Shown here: positions 36,824 through 45,839 of the stretch, piece after piece
Layout of the letters: each line of letters starts with the position of its first letter
How positions within the stretch are numbered: position 1 is the first letter of the stretch
Assembly: GCA_024666565.1 (NCBI GenBank)
Contig: CP088295.1
Coordinates: 1,860,001 to 1,924,000, forward strand
Reading direction: 5' to 3'
From: Svornostia abyssi
Lineage (GTDB): Bacteria > Actinomycetota > Thermoleophilia > Solirubrobacterales > Solirubrobacteraceae
Length of the DNA: 64,000 nt
Notes under the pieces: generated by a model
Database searches by the model: none
Seen by the model: only the letters and a program-made list of their open reading frames with translations
What the model was told of the DNA's origin: nothing
Position numbers and translations under genes: made by a program

Positions 36824-37330
36824 ATGGCGACCGAGCCGCCTCAGCAGCCGCCGCCGCCCGGCTGGTACCCCGACGCGCAGACCCCCGGCGCCGAACGCTG
36901 GTGGGACGGCGTGCAGTGGACGGCCAACCAGCGCCCGGTCGGCGGCATGGTCGCCCCGCCGCGGCCGATGAGCCCGTCGGACGAGAAGACCTGGGCGGTC
37001 ATCGCGCACCTCTCCGCGCTCGCGGCGCTCTTCATCGGCTTCCCGTTCCTCGGGCCGCTCATCGTCTACCTCGTCAAGCGCGACGAGAGCCCCTACGTGC
37101 GCGCGCACGCCGCGGCGTCGCTGAACTTCCAGATCTCGTGGGCCATTTGGTTCATCGTGCTCGGGATCGCGACGTTCCTGCTGATCTTCTTCATCGTCGG
37201 GTTCCTGCTGATCCCCGTGATCATCGTGGCCGCGATCGCCTGGGTCGTGTTCATCATCCTGGCCAGCGTGAAGGCGAACAACGGCGAGCCGCCGTACAAC
37301 TACCCGCTCACGATCACGTTCGTAAGTTAA
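36824..37330 (+). CDS. DUF2510-DUF4870 membrane protein
   Basis: 168 residues. The N-terminus carries the actinobacterial DUF2510 motif PPGWYPDAQTPGAERWWDGV with WT after it. The rest is a Tic20-like DUF4870 domain of about three to four helices (VIAHLSALAALFIGFPFLGP, LNFQISWAIWFIVLGI, AIAWVVFIILASVKANNGE). Function unknown; membrane location is sure. The ORF ends in TAA, uncommon in this DNA, 14 bases before the hairpin at 37345. Confidence 0.88.
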   Translation: MATEPPQQPPPPGWYPDAQTPGAERWWDGVQWTANQRPVGGMVAPPRPMSPSDEKTWAVIAHLSALAALFIGFPFLGPLIVYLVKRDESPYVRAHAAASLNFQISWAIWFIVLGIATFLLIFFIVGFLLIPVIIVAAIAWVVFIILASVKANNGEPPYNYPLTITFVS

Positions 37331-37344
37331 TCCGGGCTGGCGCG

Positions 37345-37365
37345 TTCTCCTGAAAACCAGGAGAA
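37345..37365 (+). promoter_or_regulatory. Hairpin enclosing the ribosome-binding site of the RTX gene
   Basis: TTCTCCTG, loop AAAAC, CAGGAGAA: an 8-bp perfect stem. The 3' arm contains AGGAG, 11 bases upstream of the RTX ATG at 37375. Folding would hide the ribosome-binding site. The same hairpin lies 14 bases after the DUF4870 stop, so it could also act as a weak terminator. Confidence 0.55.
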
Positions 37366-37374
37366 TCCCCGCCC

Positions 37375-39024
37375 ATGCTGTCGCCTCGCCTCACCCTGTC
37401 CGTCCTGCTCGCCGTATCGCTCGCCGCGCCGGTGTCCGCGTCGGCGAGTTCGGTGTCCAACGACCTCAGCGCGCCCGCGGTGGCGGGCACGGCTGCGGTG
37501 AACTCCATCTCGATCGCGCCCACCGCCGGGGCGCTGCGGTTCACCGAGAACGCCGTGGGCGGGGGAGGGATGACGGCCGGTGCGAACTGCGTGACGGTGA
37601 CCGCGAGCAGTGCCGACTGCGACGTCGCCGAGTCCGGCACGATCCTTGTCGGGCTCCAGGGCGGGTCGGACAACCTGTTCGCCGGGTCGCTGAACTCCAC
37701 GCCGCTCTTCGTCAACGGCGGCGCCGGCAACGACACCGTCACGGCCGGCGGCGGGGACGACATCCTCTCGGGCGCCGCGGGCGGAGACACGTTCAACGGG
37801 GGCCAGGGCGACGACTACTACGCGGACACCGCCCAGGTGCTCTTCGGCGTCGACCCGGGCGATGGCGATGACGTCTTCAACGGTGATGGCGGCAACGACA
37901 CGTTCGACGCCGGGGACAACCACACCGCCGACGGCACAGGCAAGGGCAGCGACACCTTCAACGGCGGCGTGGGGATCGACACCGCCGACTACAGCGGGCG
38001 CAGCACTCCACTCACGATCAACGTCGCGGCGATCGGACCCGACGGCGCCGCGGGCGAGGGGGACACGATCACCAACGCGGAGCGCGTACTCGGCGGCAGC
38101 GCCGCGGACGCGATCGCCGGCGGGCCGGACGCGTCGACCCTCGCGGGCGGCGCGGGCGGCGACACTCTGCGCGGCGGTGCCGCCGCCGATGTGCTGTTCG
38201 GCGGCACGGAGAGCGACGCGACCGGCAGCGGCGACGACACGCTGGACGGCGGCGGCGGGGCGGACGTCCTGCGCGGCGGCGACGGCGTCGACGCGGTGAG
38301 CTACGCCACACGCGGCGCGCCCGTCTCGGTCTCCCTCGACGACGCCGCGAACGACGGGCAGGCCGGTGAAGGCGACAACGTGCGGGGTGATGTCGAGGCG
38401 ATCATCGGCGGCGCCGCGGGCGACACGCTCACCGGATCGACCGGCGGCAACGTCATCGACGGTGGCGGCGGCGGCGACACCATCACGGGCGGCGACGCGA
38501 CCGACGTGATCCAGGGCGGCGAGGGCGACGACGGCATCCAGGCGCGCGACGGCGCCGCGGACGCGATCGCGTGCGGCACCGGCACGGACTCCGTCGTGGC
38601 CGACACGATCGACGTCGTCGAGGCGGACTGCGAAGTCGTCGATCGCCCGGCCGTCGCTGTGGCCGCGCCGCAGGTCATCATCGTGCCGCCTGCAGCCTCG
38701 AGTGGCGGGACGGTGGCAGCGCTCCCGGCCACGGTGCAGGGCGGCACGGTGAAGCCCGACAAGCGCGGCCGGATCAAGGTCACGGTGCGGTGCCCCGTGC
38801 AGCTCGCGGCGTGCGCCGGAACCCTCGCGTTGCGCACCACGAAGCCGGCGAAGACCCTGTCGACGAAGGCGTTCAAGGTCCCGGCCGGGTCGGCGCGCAG
38901 CGTGACGTTCACGCTGAGCAAGGGCCTGCGCGCGAAGGTCCGCCGCGGTGCGCGGCTGAGACTGCGGCTCGTGGCCACGGTGACCGGCGTGACGACGAAC
39001 GCGGCGGTGACCGTCCGCAAGTAG
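37375..39024 (+). CDS. Secreted RTX-type (calcium-binding repeat) protein
   Basis: 549 residues. Sec signal (LSVLLAVSLAAPVSASAS), then RTX nonapeptide runs from about 120 to 410, such as GGAGNDTVTAGGGDDILSGA and GGAGGDTLRGGAAADVLFGG, which bind Ca2+ as parallel beta-rolls. The C-terminal 95 residues are a basic beta-sandwich (KPDKRGRIKVTVRCPVQLAA to AAVTVRK) of the kind shared by several exported proteins here. RTX proteins usually leave through type I secretion with no Sec signal; this one has a Sec signal and no HlyB/D genes are nearby. Converges on the transglutaminase gene with 3 bases between stops. Confidence 0.88.
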   Translation: MLSPRLTLSVLLAVSLAAPVSASASSVSNDLSAPAVAGTAAVNSISIAPTAGALRFTENAVGGGGMTAGANCVTVTASSADCDVAESGTILVGLQGGSDNLFAGSLNSTPLFVNGGAGNDTVTAGGGDDILSGAAGGDTFNGGQGDDYYADTAQVLFGVDPGDGDDVFNGDGGNDTFDAGDNHTADGTGKGSDTFNGGVGIDTADYSGRSTPLTINVAAIGPDGAAGEGDTITNAERVLGGSAADAIAGGPDASTLAGGAGGDTLRGGAAADVLFGGTESDATGSGDDTLDGGGGADVLRGGDGVDAVSYATRGAPVSVSLDDAANDGQAGEGDNVRGDVEAIIGGAAGDTLTGSTGGNVIDGGGGGDTITGGDATDVIQGGEGDDGIQARDGAADAIACGTGTDSVVADTIDVVEADCEVVDRPAVAVAAPQVIIVPPAASSGGTVAALPATVQGGTVKPDKRGRIKVTVRCPVQLAACAGTLALRTTKPAKTLSTKAFKVPAGSARSVTFTLSKGLRAKVRRGARLRLRLVATVTGVTTNAAVTVRK

Positions 39025-39027
39025 CGG

Positions 39028-39912
39028 TCAGGCCGGCGTGAGCGCCACGACGTCGACCTCGACCTTCAGCCGCGTCGTGCGCCCGCGCGTGTACATCACG
39101 CCCGACAGCGGGGCGACGTCGCTGTAGTCCCGTCCGTACGCGGTGACGATGTGGCGGTCGCCGACGACCTGGTCGTTCGTGGGGTCGAGGTCGAGCCAGC
39201 CCGCGCCGGGGAACAGCACGCTGAACCACGCGTGGGAGACGTCGGCGCCGGTGAGCTTGGGTCGGCCCGGCGGCGGGTCGGTCTCGAGGTAGCCGCTGAC
39301 GTAGCGGGCGGGCAGCCCGAGCGATCGCAGGCACGCGATCCCGAGGTGCGCGAAGTCCTGGCAGACGCCCTGCCGTGTCTCGAGGACCTCGGTCAGCGGG
39401 GTGTCGACCTTCGTCTCCCCGGGGGCGAACGTGAAGTCCGCATGGATGCGCGACGACAGGTCGGTCACGGCCTCGACGAGCTGACGGCCGGGCGTGAACG
39501 ACGGCGCGGCGTAGTCGGCGAACGCGGCGTCGGCCTCGACACGCGGCGAGTCCAGCGCGTAGTGCACCGCCTCGACGTCGCGGTGGTCGCGCGCCTCCTC
39601 CCACGTCTGCTGGCCGAACAGCGAGAGCGAGGCCGGACCCCGCCCACCGTCCACCTCTACGACGCTCGTCGCGGTGACCGTGAGCGCGCGGTGCGGCGCC
39701 GTGACCGCGACGTACGCGACGCGGTTGCCGAAGAAGTCGCGGTGCTCGCCCTGGTCCTCGGGTGCCGGGTCCACGGTGATCGCGGCCTCGAGGCAGCGCT
39801 GCCCGGGCGCGTCGCGCGGGAGCAGGTGCAGCAGGCTGTAGCTCGGCGCGACCCGTGCGGAGTACCGGTACTCGGTGCGGTGGGTGATGCGGTACGTGGC
39901 GCCCACGGTCAC
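39028..39912 (-). CDS. Transglutaminase-like protein with bacterial N-terminal domain
   Basis: 294 residues. N-terminal beta domain (YRITHRTEYRYSARVAPSYS) followed by a transglutaminase core with the catalytic triad C184 (QGVCQDFAHLGIACLRSLGL), H227 (SHAWFSVLFPGAGW) and D242 (LDLDPTND). No signal peptide, so cytoplasmic. Such proteins act as peptidases or peptide-bond remodellers rather than true transglutaminases. Overlaps the ATP-grasp gene by four bases. The operon composition is the conserved transglutaminase/ATP-grasp/alpha-E/DUF2126 set. Confidence 0.92.
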   Translation of the reverse strand: MTVGATYRITHRTEYRYSARVAPSYSLLHLLPRDAPGQRCLEAAITVDPAPEDQGEHRDFFGNRVAYVAVTAPHRALTVTATSVVEVDGGRGPASLSLFGQQTWEEARDHRDVEAVHYALDSPRVEADAAFADYAAPSFTPGRQLVEAVTDLSSRIHADFTFAPGETKVDTPLTEVLETRQGVCQDFAHLGIACLRSLGLPARYVSGYLETDPPPGRPKLTGADVSHAWFSVLFPGAGWLDLDPTNDQVVGDRHIVTAYGRDYSDVAPLSGVMYTRGRTTRLKVEVDVVALTPA

Positions 39913-42464
39913 GCCTCGCCGTCCGTGCCGGTCCAGCCGAGCGTGTGCTGGGGCAGACGCCGCGTGAAGTGCTCGCGGTCCAGCTCGTCGGCGGCGGCGA
40001 GCAGCTGCGCGTGCAGGTCGCCGAGCAGCGCGTCGAGGGCGGGCCGGCTGGCGGCGCCTTCGCTGTCGCCGACCATCGTGGCCGGGTCGGTGAGCGCGAG
40101 CGCCGTGCTGGTCTCGAGGACCAGGCGCTGGTCGGCGCGCAGCCGCTGGCCCGCGGTGGGCGGCAGCGCGGCGAGGTCCTCCATGAGCCGTCCCAGCTGG
40201 TAGGCCAGCGAGCGCGGGTTGTGCTCGTCGAGCAGCAGCAGCTCGAGCGCCGTCTCGAGCTGCGCGCGCGAGCGGTAGCGCCGGCGGTAGGTGATGATGC
40301 TCTCGGCGGCGGTGAGGGTGGACTCGAGGACCAGGCTGTCGGCCGCGACGTCGCGGGTCGTGGTGATCGTCGCGCGCAGGAGCGCGAGGAGCTGGATGGC
40401 GCGCTCGAGGCGGCGGCCCGCGTCCAGGAACCGCCAGCCGAGGTCGCGGACCATGCTCTCCTCGCCCAGCCCGCCGAGGGCGAGCAGCCCCTGCATGAGC
40501 CGCTGCAGGGTGGCCTGCGTCTCAGGTGCGCCCGCGCCCGTGCGCCGGCGCAGCTCCAGGATCTGCCGGTCGAGTGCGCCGACGACGAGCCACGTGTCGC
40601 CGGAGAGCTGGTCGCGCACCGCGTACGCGCACTGCAGCAGCGCGCGCACGGCGTGCGCGACCGTGCCCGGCCGGTGCTCGTCGACGAGCAGCGCGTGCAG
40701 CTCAGGGCCCGGGTCGGCGAGGCGTGCCGGGTCGCTGAAGCCGGGCGTGGTCGCGGTGACGTCCGTGAGCGCGCCGAGGAGCACACGCAGCGCAGCCTCG
40801 CTCGCGGGGTCTCCGCCCTGGAACTCGTTGCGCCGGTCGTGCACCGTGCGCAGCAGCCGGACCGTCGACTCCGCGCGCTCGGCGTAGCGGCCGAGCCACC
40901 ACAGGTTCTCCGCCGCGCGGGCCGGCAGCGACGCCATCGGATCGAGCCCCTCGACGGCGGGACCGGTCTCCAGCCAGAAGCCGGTCTGGCGCTCCGGCTC
41001 GGAGGTCAGCACCCAGGTGTCCTTGCTGATCGCGCCCGCCTGGTTGCTGATGCGCCCGCGCCCGTCGTCGCCGGGCGGCGCCACGCGGGTCAGGCCGCCG
41101 GACATGACGGTGTACGAGTCACGGCGCGCGACGGCGTACGTGCGCAGCACGCTGCGGCGCGCCTCCAGCCCGTGGGTGCCGAGCGTGGGGGTCGTCGCGA
41201 GCGCGAGCGGCTCCTGGCCGACCCACATCGCGGGGTGCCGCGTGATCTTCGCGCGCAGCTCGTCGCGTTCGGCGGCGCTCAGCTCCCAGCCGAGCACCGA
41301 CGCCGGCCCGGCGCCGCGTGAGACCGGGCGCAGCACGAGCTCGTCGAGCCGGTGCAGCACCTCGGCGCGCGCCTGGTCCTCGCCGCACCACCACGTCGGC
41401 ACGCTTGCCATCCGCGGCGTGCGGCCGAGCAGATGCTCGCCCAGGCGCGGCAGGAACGACAGCAGCGCGGGGTTCTCCAGCACGCTGGACCCGAGCGGGT
41501 TGACGACCGACACGGCGCCACGACGCGTGGCCTCCACGAGCCCGGCGACGCCGAGCTGGGAGTCGGGCTTGAGCTCCAGCGGGTCGCAGTACCAGCCGTC
41601 GACGCGGCGCAGGATGACGTGGACCGGCTCGAGGGCGCCGAGCGATCCCATGAAGACCCCGTCGGGACGGACGACGAGATCCGACCCTTCCACGAGCGGG
41701 TAGCCGAGCGTGCTCGAGAGCACGGCGTGCTCGAACGCGGTCTCGTTCCACGGGCCGGGCGTGAGCACGACGATCCGCGGGTCCTCGACCCCGGGCGGGG
41801 CCGCCGCCTGCAGCCCGGCCCGCAGGGCGCGGAAGAACGGCGCGAGCCGGTGGACGTTCGCGCCGCGGTACAGGCTGGGCAGAACGCGTGAGGTGACCGT
41901 GCGGTTCTCCAGCGCGTAGCCGAAGCCCGATGGCGCCTGGGTGCGGTCGGCGAGCACGCACCACCCGCCGTCGGCGTCGCGGCCGAGGTCCGCGGCGTAG
42001 CTGAAGAGCTGCTGCGTGTCCGGGCCGCCGGTGCGGACGCCGTCACACGCGCGCAGGAACCCGGCGTGGCCGAAGACGATCTCGGGCGGAATGAGCCCGC
42101 GGCGCAGGAGGTCCCGCTCGCCGTAGAGGTCGTCGAGGATGAGGTTCAGCAGTTCGGCGCGCTCGATGACGGCCGATTCGATCGCCTGCCACTCGCGGCT
42201 CGCGATGACCGTGGGCAGCGGGTCGAGCGACCACGAATGGCTGGGAGCCCCGTAGGCGTTGTAGACGACCCCGTCCTGGTCGAGCAGGCGCGCGGCCTCG
42301 TCGCGCCGGCGCAGCAGCTCGTCCGTGCCCAGGCCCTCGAAGGCGTCGGCGAGATCGCCCCAGTGTTCCCGCGGCGCGCGCGTGGCGGCGTCGAGCATCT
42401 CGTCGTAGCGGCCACCCGGCGGCGCGTACGCGGAAGGGGGCGTGGTGATCACGGGGCTGTCCAC
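39909..42464 (-). CDS. Circularly permuted ATP-grasp fused to alpha-E domain
   Basis: 851 residues. Residues 1 to about 500 are the circularly permuted ATP-grasp ligase: VVYNAYGAPSHSWSLDPLPT, DDLYGERDLLRRGLIPPEIV, VLTPGPWNETAFEHAVLSST and VNPLGSSVLENPALLSFLPR. From about 520, ENLWWLGRYAERAESTVRLL opens the helical alpha-E domain. In many genomes these are two adjacent genes; here they are one. Comparative work by Iyer and Aravind's group predicted such ATP-grasps to form amide bonds on peptides together with the transglutaminase-like peptidases. Substrate unknown. Seven... six bases separate it from the DUF2126 gene. Confidence 0.92.
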   Translation of the reverse strand: MDSPVITTPPSAYAPPGGRYDEMLDAATRAPREHWGDLADAFEGLGTDELLRRRDEAARLLDQDGVVYNAYGAPSHSWSLDPLPTVIASREWQAIESAVIERAELLNLILDDLYGERDLLRRGLIPPEIVFGHAGFLRACDGVRTGGPDTQQLFSYAADLGRDADGGWCVLADRTQAPSGFGYALENRTVTSRVLPSLYRGANVHRLAPFFRALRAGLQAAAPPGVEDPRIVVLTPGPWNETAFEHAVLSSTLGYPLVEGSDLVVRPDGVFMGSLGALEPVHVILRRVDGWYCDPLELKPDSQLGVAGLVEATRRGAVSVVNPLGSSVLENPALLSFLPRLGEHLLGRTPRMASVPTWWCGEDQARAEVLHRLDELVLRPVSRGAGPASVLGWELSAAERDELRAKITRHPAMWVGQEPLALATTPTLGTHGLEARRSVLRTYAVARRDSYTVMSGGLTRVAPPGDDGRGRISNQAGAISKDTWVLTSEPERQTGFWLETGPAVEGLDPMASLPARAAENLWWLGRYAERAESTVRLLRTVHDRRNEFQGGDPASEAALRVLLGALTDVTATTPGFSDPARLADPGPELHALLVDEHRPGTVAHAVRALLQCAYAVRDQLSGDTWLVVGALDRQILELRRRTGAGAPETQATLQRLMQGLLALGGLGEESMVRDLGWRFLDAGRRLERAIQLLALLRATITTTRDVAADSLVLESTLTAAESIITYRRRYRSRAQLETALELLLLDEHNPRSLAYQLGRLMEDLAALPPTAGQRLRADQRLVLETSTALALTDPATMVGDSEGAASRPALDALLGDLHAQLLAAADELDREHFTRRLPQHTLGWTGTDGEA

Positions 42465-42470
42465 GGGGCG

Positions 42471-45400
42471 TCAGCGCTGCGCCGGGCGGCGCAGATCGAG
42501 CGTGCGAGGGTATTCCCCGGGGGCGACGGCGGGCGGCACGGTCACCGGGCCGGGCGTGTGTCCCGCGGCCTCGAAGCGGTTCGAGCGGCGCGACTGCGCC
42601 TCGCTGGCGTTCACCGGGAACGTGTCGTAAGACCGCCCTCCCGGGTGGACGACGTGGTAGGTGCAGCCGCCCATCGACCGCTCCGTCCAGCGGTCGAGGA
42701 CGTCGAAGACGAGCGGGCTGTGGATCGCGATGGTGGGGTGCAGCGCCGACCACGGCTGCCACGCGCGGTAGCGCACACCGCCCACGTACGAGCCGGCGAC
42801 CCCGGTCGGCTGCAGCGGCACGCGGTGCCCGTTGCACGTCAGGACGTGGCGCTCGCCGACCATCCCGTCCACGCGGACCTGCAGGCGCTCGAGCGACGAG
42901 TCGACGTACCGCGCGGTCCCGGCGCCGGACTCCTCGCCGAGGACGTGCCACGGCTCGATCGCCATGCGCAGCTCGATGTCGACGCCGTCCACGTGCGCGG
43001 TCCCGAGGTGCGGGAAGCGGAACTCCAGGAACGGGTCGAGCCACGCGGGGTCGAACCCGGGCAGCTCGCCGACGACGGCGCGGATGTCCTGCTCGCAGAA
43101 CCACGGCAGCAGGAAGCGGTCGTGCAGCTCGGTGCCCCACCGCACGAGCGGGCCGGTGTACGGCTCGGCCCAGAACCGGGCGATGAGCGCGCGCACGAGC
43201 AGCGACTGCACGAGCCCCATCTGCGGGTGCGGCGGCATCTCGAAGCCGCGCAGCTCCACGATCCCCAGCCGGCCGGACTCGGTGCCGGGGTCGAAGAGCT
43301 TGTCGATGCAGAACTCGGCGCGGTGCGTGTTGCCCGTCAGGTCGGTGAGCAGGTTGCGCAGCAGGCGGTCGACGGTCCACGCCGGCACGGGCGCGTCGTC
43401 CTCGGCCTCCTCCGCCAGTCGCGCCATCTCGTTGAACGCGATCTCCAGCTCGTAGAGGTTCTCGTGGCGCGCCTCGTCCACGCGCGGCGCCTGGCTCGTG
43501 GGCCCCACGAACCGGCCGCTGAACAGGTAGGACAGCGACGGGTGGTGCTGCCAGTAGGTGATGAGGCTGCGCAGCAGGTCGGGGCGGCGCAGGAACGGGC
43601 TGTCCTTCGGCGTCGTGCCGCCGCACGTCAGGTGCGCGCCGCCGCCGGTGCCGGTGTGCATCCCGTCGAGCGCGAACTTCTCGCTCGCCAGGCCGATGGC
43701 ACGGGCCTCTTCGTGCAGCGCCTCGGCCTTCTCGACGAGCTCCTCCCACGTCGAGCTGGGGTGGATGTTGACCTCGATGACGCCCGGGTCCGGCGTGACG
43801 CTGAAGCTCTGCGAGCGCCCGCCGCCGCTGGGCGGGGCGTACCCCTCGATGACGACGGGGGTGCCCGTCGCGGCGGCGGCGTCCTCGATGATCCGCAGCA
43901 GCTCGGCGGCGTGGGCGAGGTCGTCGATCGGCGGCAGGAAGACGCAGACGTGCCCGTCACGGACCTCGACGCACACCGCGGTGATCGGCGGCGGGTCGAT
44001 CTCCTCGACGGCGGCGGCGCGCGGCTCGCGCTCGAGTGCGCCGACCGCCGCGAACCGCGACGGCTCGGGGTCGGGGACGGGCGGGGTCCAGGTGAGCGCG
44101 TCGAGCGGGAGGCGCAGGCCGATCGGCGAGTCGCCGGGGATGAGGAACAGGTGGCCGCGCCGGAGGTGCCAGGCGCCGGTGCGCCACGCCTCGTCGCCGA
44201 TCCCGCGGTGCAGCGGCAGCGCCCAGCCGACGGGGTCGCCGCGGTCGGCGTCGAGCTGCGCGATGAACGCCTCGCGCGCGGCGCGGGCGGCCAGGCGCGG
44301 GTCCTCCGGGTCGGGGTCGTCCAGCTCGGGCGGGTCGCCACCCGGCTCGCGCGCCTCGCGCAGGATGCGCTCGGCCTCGTCCTCGTAGGCGGGCACGGCC
44401 GCGTCGGCGGCCAGGCCCAGCGCGTCGGTGATCGCCTCGCTCAGCGCCCGTGCGTCGGCGGTCGTGGACGACCCGGCCTCGCCTGTGGGGTGCGCGAGCA
44501 GCGTGCGGTCGCGCCACAGCGGCACGCCGTCGGTCCGCCACCGCACCCGGACCTCCCAGCGCGGCAGCGGCTCGCCCGGGTACCACTTGCCCTGCCCGTG
44601 CTGGATCAGCGCGCCGGGCGCGAACCGGTCGGCCAGCCGCAGCGCGAGGTCGACGGCCAGGCCGTGCTTCGTCGGCCCCATCGCGGCGGTGTTCCACTCG
44701 TCGGCCTCCATGTCGCCGGCCGCGACGAACGTGGGCTCGCCACCCATCGTCAGGCGCACGTCGCCGGCTTCGAGCTGCGCGTCGACCGCGCGGCCCAGCG
44801 CGTCGATCGCCGCCCACTGCTCCTCGGTGTACGGCAGCGTGACGCGCGGCCGTTCCTCCGAGCGGGTCACGGTGTTGGAGAACTCGAACGTGACCTCGGC
44901 GGGCTCGACCGCGCCCGCGATCGGCGCGGACGCGGCGGGCGACGGGGTGCACGACAGCGGGATGTGGCCCTCGCCGGTCAGCAGCCCGGAGGTCGCGTCG
45001 AGGCCCACCCACCCGGCGCCGGGCACGTACGCCTCGGCCCAGGCGTGCAGGTCGGTGAAATCGTTCGTGACGGCCGCGGGTGGGTGGGATCGATCTCCGA
45101 ATGGCTGGTCCTCAGCGAGCTGCACGAGGTACCCGGACGCGAACCGCGCCGCGATCCCGAGGTGGCGCAGCGTCTGCACGAGCAGCCAGGCGCTGTCGCG
45201 GCAGGAGCCGACCGCGCGGGTGAGCGTCTCGGCGGGGGAGAGCACGCCGGGCTCCATCCGCACCGAGTAGGACACGGCGGCGTTCACGCGTCGGTTGACG
45301 TCGATGAGCGCGTCGATGGTCCCCATCGGCTCGCGTGGGATGTCCGCCAGCCAGTCCGCCAGCACCGGGTCGGGTTCGTCCACGTCGAGGTACGGCGCAA

Positions 45401-45740
45401 GGTCGTACGCCAGGGCGGGCTCATACTGCAGCGGCCACGTCTTCGCCTCCTCCTCGACGAAGAAGTCGAACGGGTTGATCACCGTCATGTCGGCGATGAG
45501 GTCGACGGTCACCGAGAACGCGGTCGTCGGCTCCGGGAAGACGAGCCGGGCGAGATGGTTGCCGAACGGGTCCTGCTGCCAGTTGACGAAGTGGTCGGCC
45601 GGCTCGACCTTCAGCGAGTACGCGAGGATCGGCGTGCGGGTGTGCGGCGCCGGCCGCAGCCGGATGGACTGCGGGCCGAGGCGCACCGGACGGTCGTAGC
45701 GGTAGACGGTCCGGTGCTCGAGGGCGACGCGGATGCTCAC
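42471..45740 (-). CDS. Transglutaminase-DUF2126 protein
   Basis: 1089 residues. Residues 1-290 are a transglutaminase-like unit with its own beta domain (RVALEHRTVYRYDRPVRLGP) and triad C180 (VGSCRDSAWLLVQTLRHLG), H232 (LHAWAEAYVPGAGW), D248 (GLDATSG). The rest is DUF2126, with EPTFVAAGDMEADEWNTAAM, GKWYPGEPLPRWEVRVRWRT and AHLTCGGTTPKDSPFLRRPD. DUF2126 resembles glutamine-synthetase/GCS-like amidoligase folds in published analyses; I cannot verify this here. First gene of the operon. About 100 bases upstream, before the beta-helix gene, show no clear motif. Confidence 0.92.
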   Translation of the reverse strand: MSIRVALEHRTVYRYDRPVRLGPQSIRLRPAPHTRTPILAYSLKVEPADHFVNWQQDPFGNHLARLVFPEPTTAFSVTVDLIADMTVINPFDFFVEEEAKTWPLQYEPALAYDLAPYLDVDEPDPVLADWLADIPREPMGTIDALIDVNRRVNAAVSYSVRMEPGVLSPAETLTRAVGSCRDSAWLLVQTLRHLGIAARFASGYLVQLAEDQPFGDRSHPPAAVTNDFTDLHAWAEAYVPGAGWVGLDATSGLLTGEGHIPLSCTPSPAASAPIAGAVEPAEVTFEFSNTVTRSEERPRVTLPYTEEQWAAIDALGRAVDAQLEAGDVRLTMGGEPTFVAAGDMEADEWNTAAMGPTKHGLAVDLALRLADRFAPGALIQHGQGKWYPGEPLPRWEVRVRWRTDGVPLWRDRTLLAHPTGEAGSSTTADARALSEAITDALGLAADAAVPAYEDEAERILREAREPGGDPPELDDPDPEDPRLAARAAREAFIAQLDADRGDPVGWALPLHRGIGDEAWRTGAWHLRRGHLFLIPGDSPIGLRLPLDALTWTPPVPDPEPSRFAAVGALEREPRAAAVEEIDPPPITAVCVEVRDGHVCVFLPPIDDLAHAAELLRIIEDAAAATGTPVVIEGYAPPSGGGRSQSFSVTPDPGVIEVNIHPSSTWEELVEKAEALHEEARAIGLASEKFALDGMHTGTGGGAHLTCGGTTPKDSPFLRRPDLLRSLITYWQHHPSLSYLFSGRFVGPTSQAPRVDEARHENLYELEIAFNEMARLAEEAEDDAPVPAWTVDRLLRNLLTDLTGNTHRAEFCIDKLFDPGTESGRLGIVELRGFEMPPHPQMGLVQSLLVRALIARFWAEPYTGPLVRWGTELHDRFLLPWFCEQDIRAVVGELPGFDPAWLDPFLEFRFPHLGTAHVDGVDIELRMAIEPWHVLGEESGAGTARYVDSSLERLQVRVDGMVGERHVLTCNGHRVPLQPTGVAGSYVGGVRYRAWQPWSALHPTIAIHSPLVFDVLDRWTERSMGGCTYHVVHPGGRSYDTFPVNASEAQSRRSNRFEAAGHTPGPVTVPPAVAPGEYPRTLDLRRPAQR

Positions 45741-45839
45741 CGGCGGATCCTAGGTTTGGCCTGCACCCCGGCGGTATCGCCGGGCGGTCGGTGCTCAGGC
45801 CGCCCGGAGCGCCACGGTGTCGAGGACACGCCTGGCGCG

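Noticed and set aside
37700..38570. Short repeated DNA units suggesting a CRISPR or tandem repeat array
   Set aside because: The periodicity is 27 bases of imperfect Gly-Asp codons encoding RTX nonapeptides, not direct repeats with spacers.
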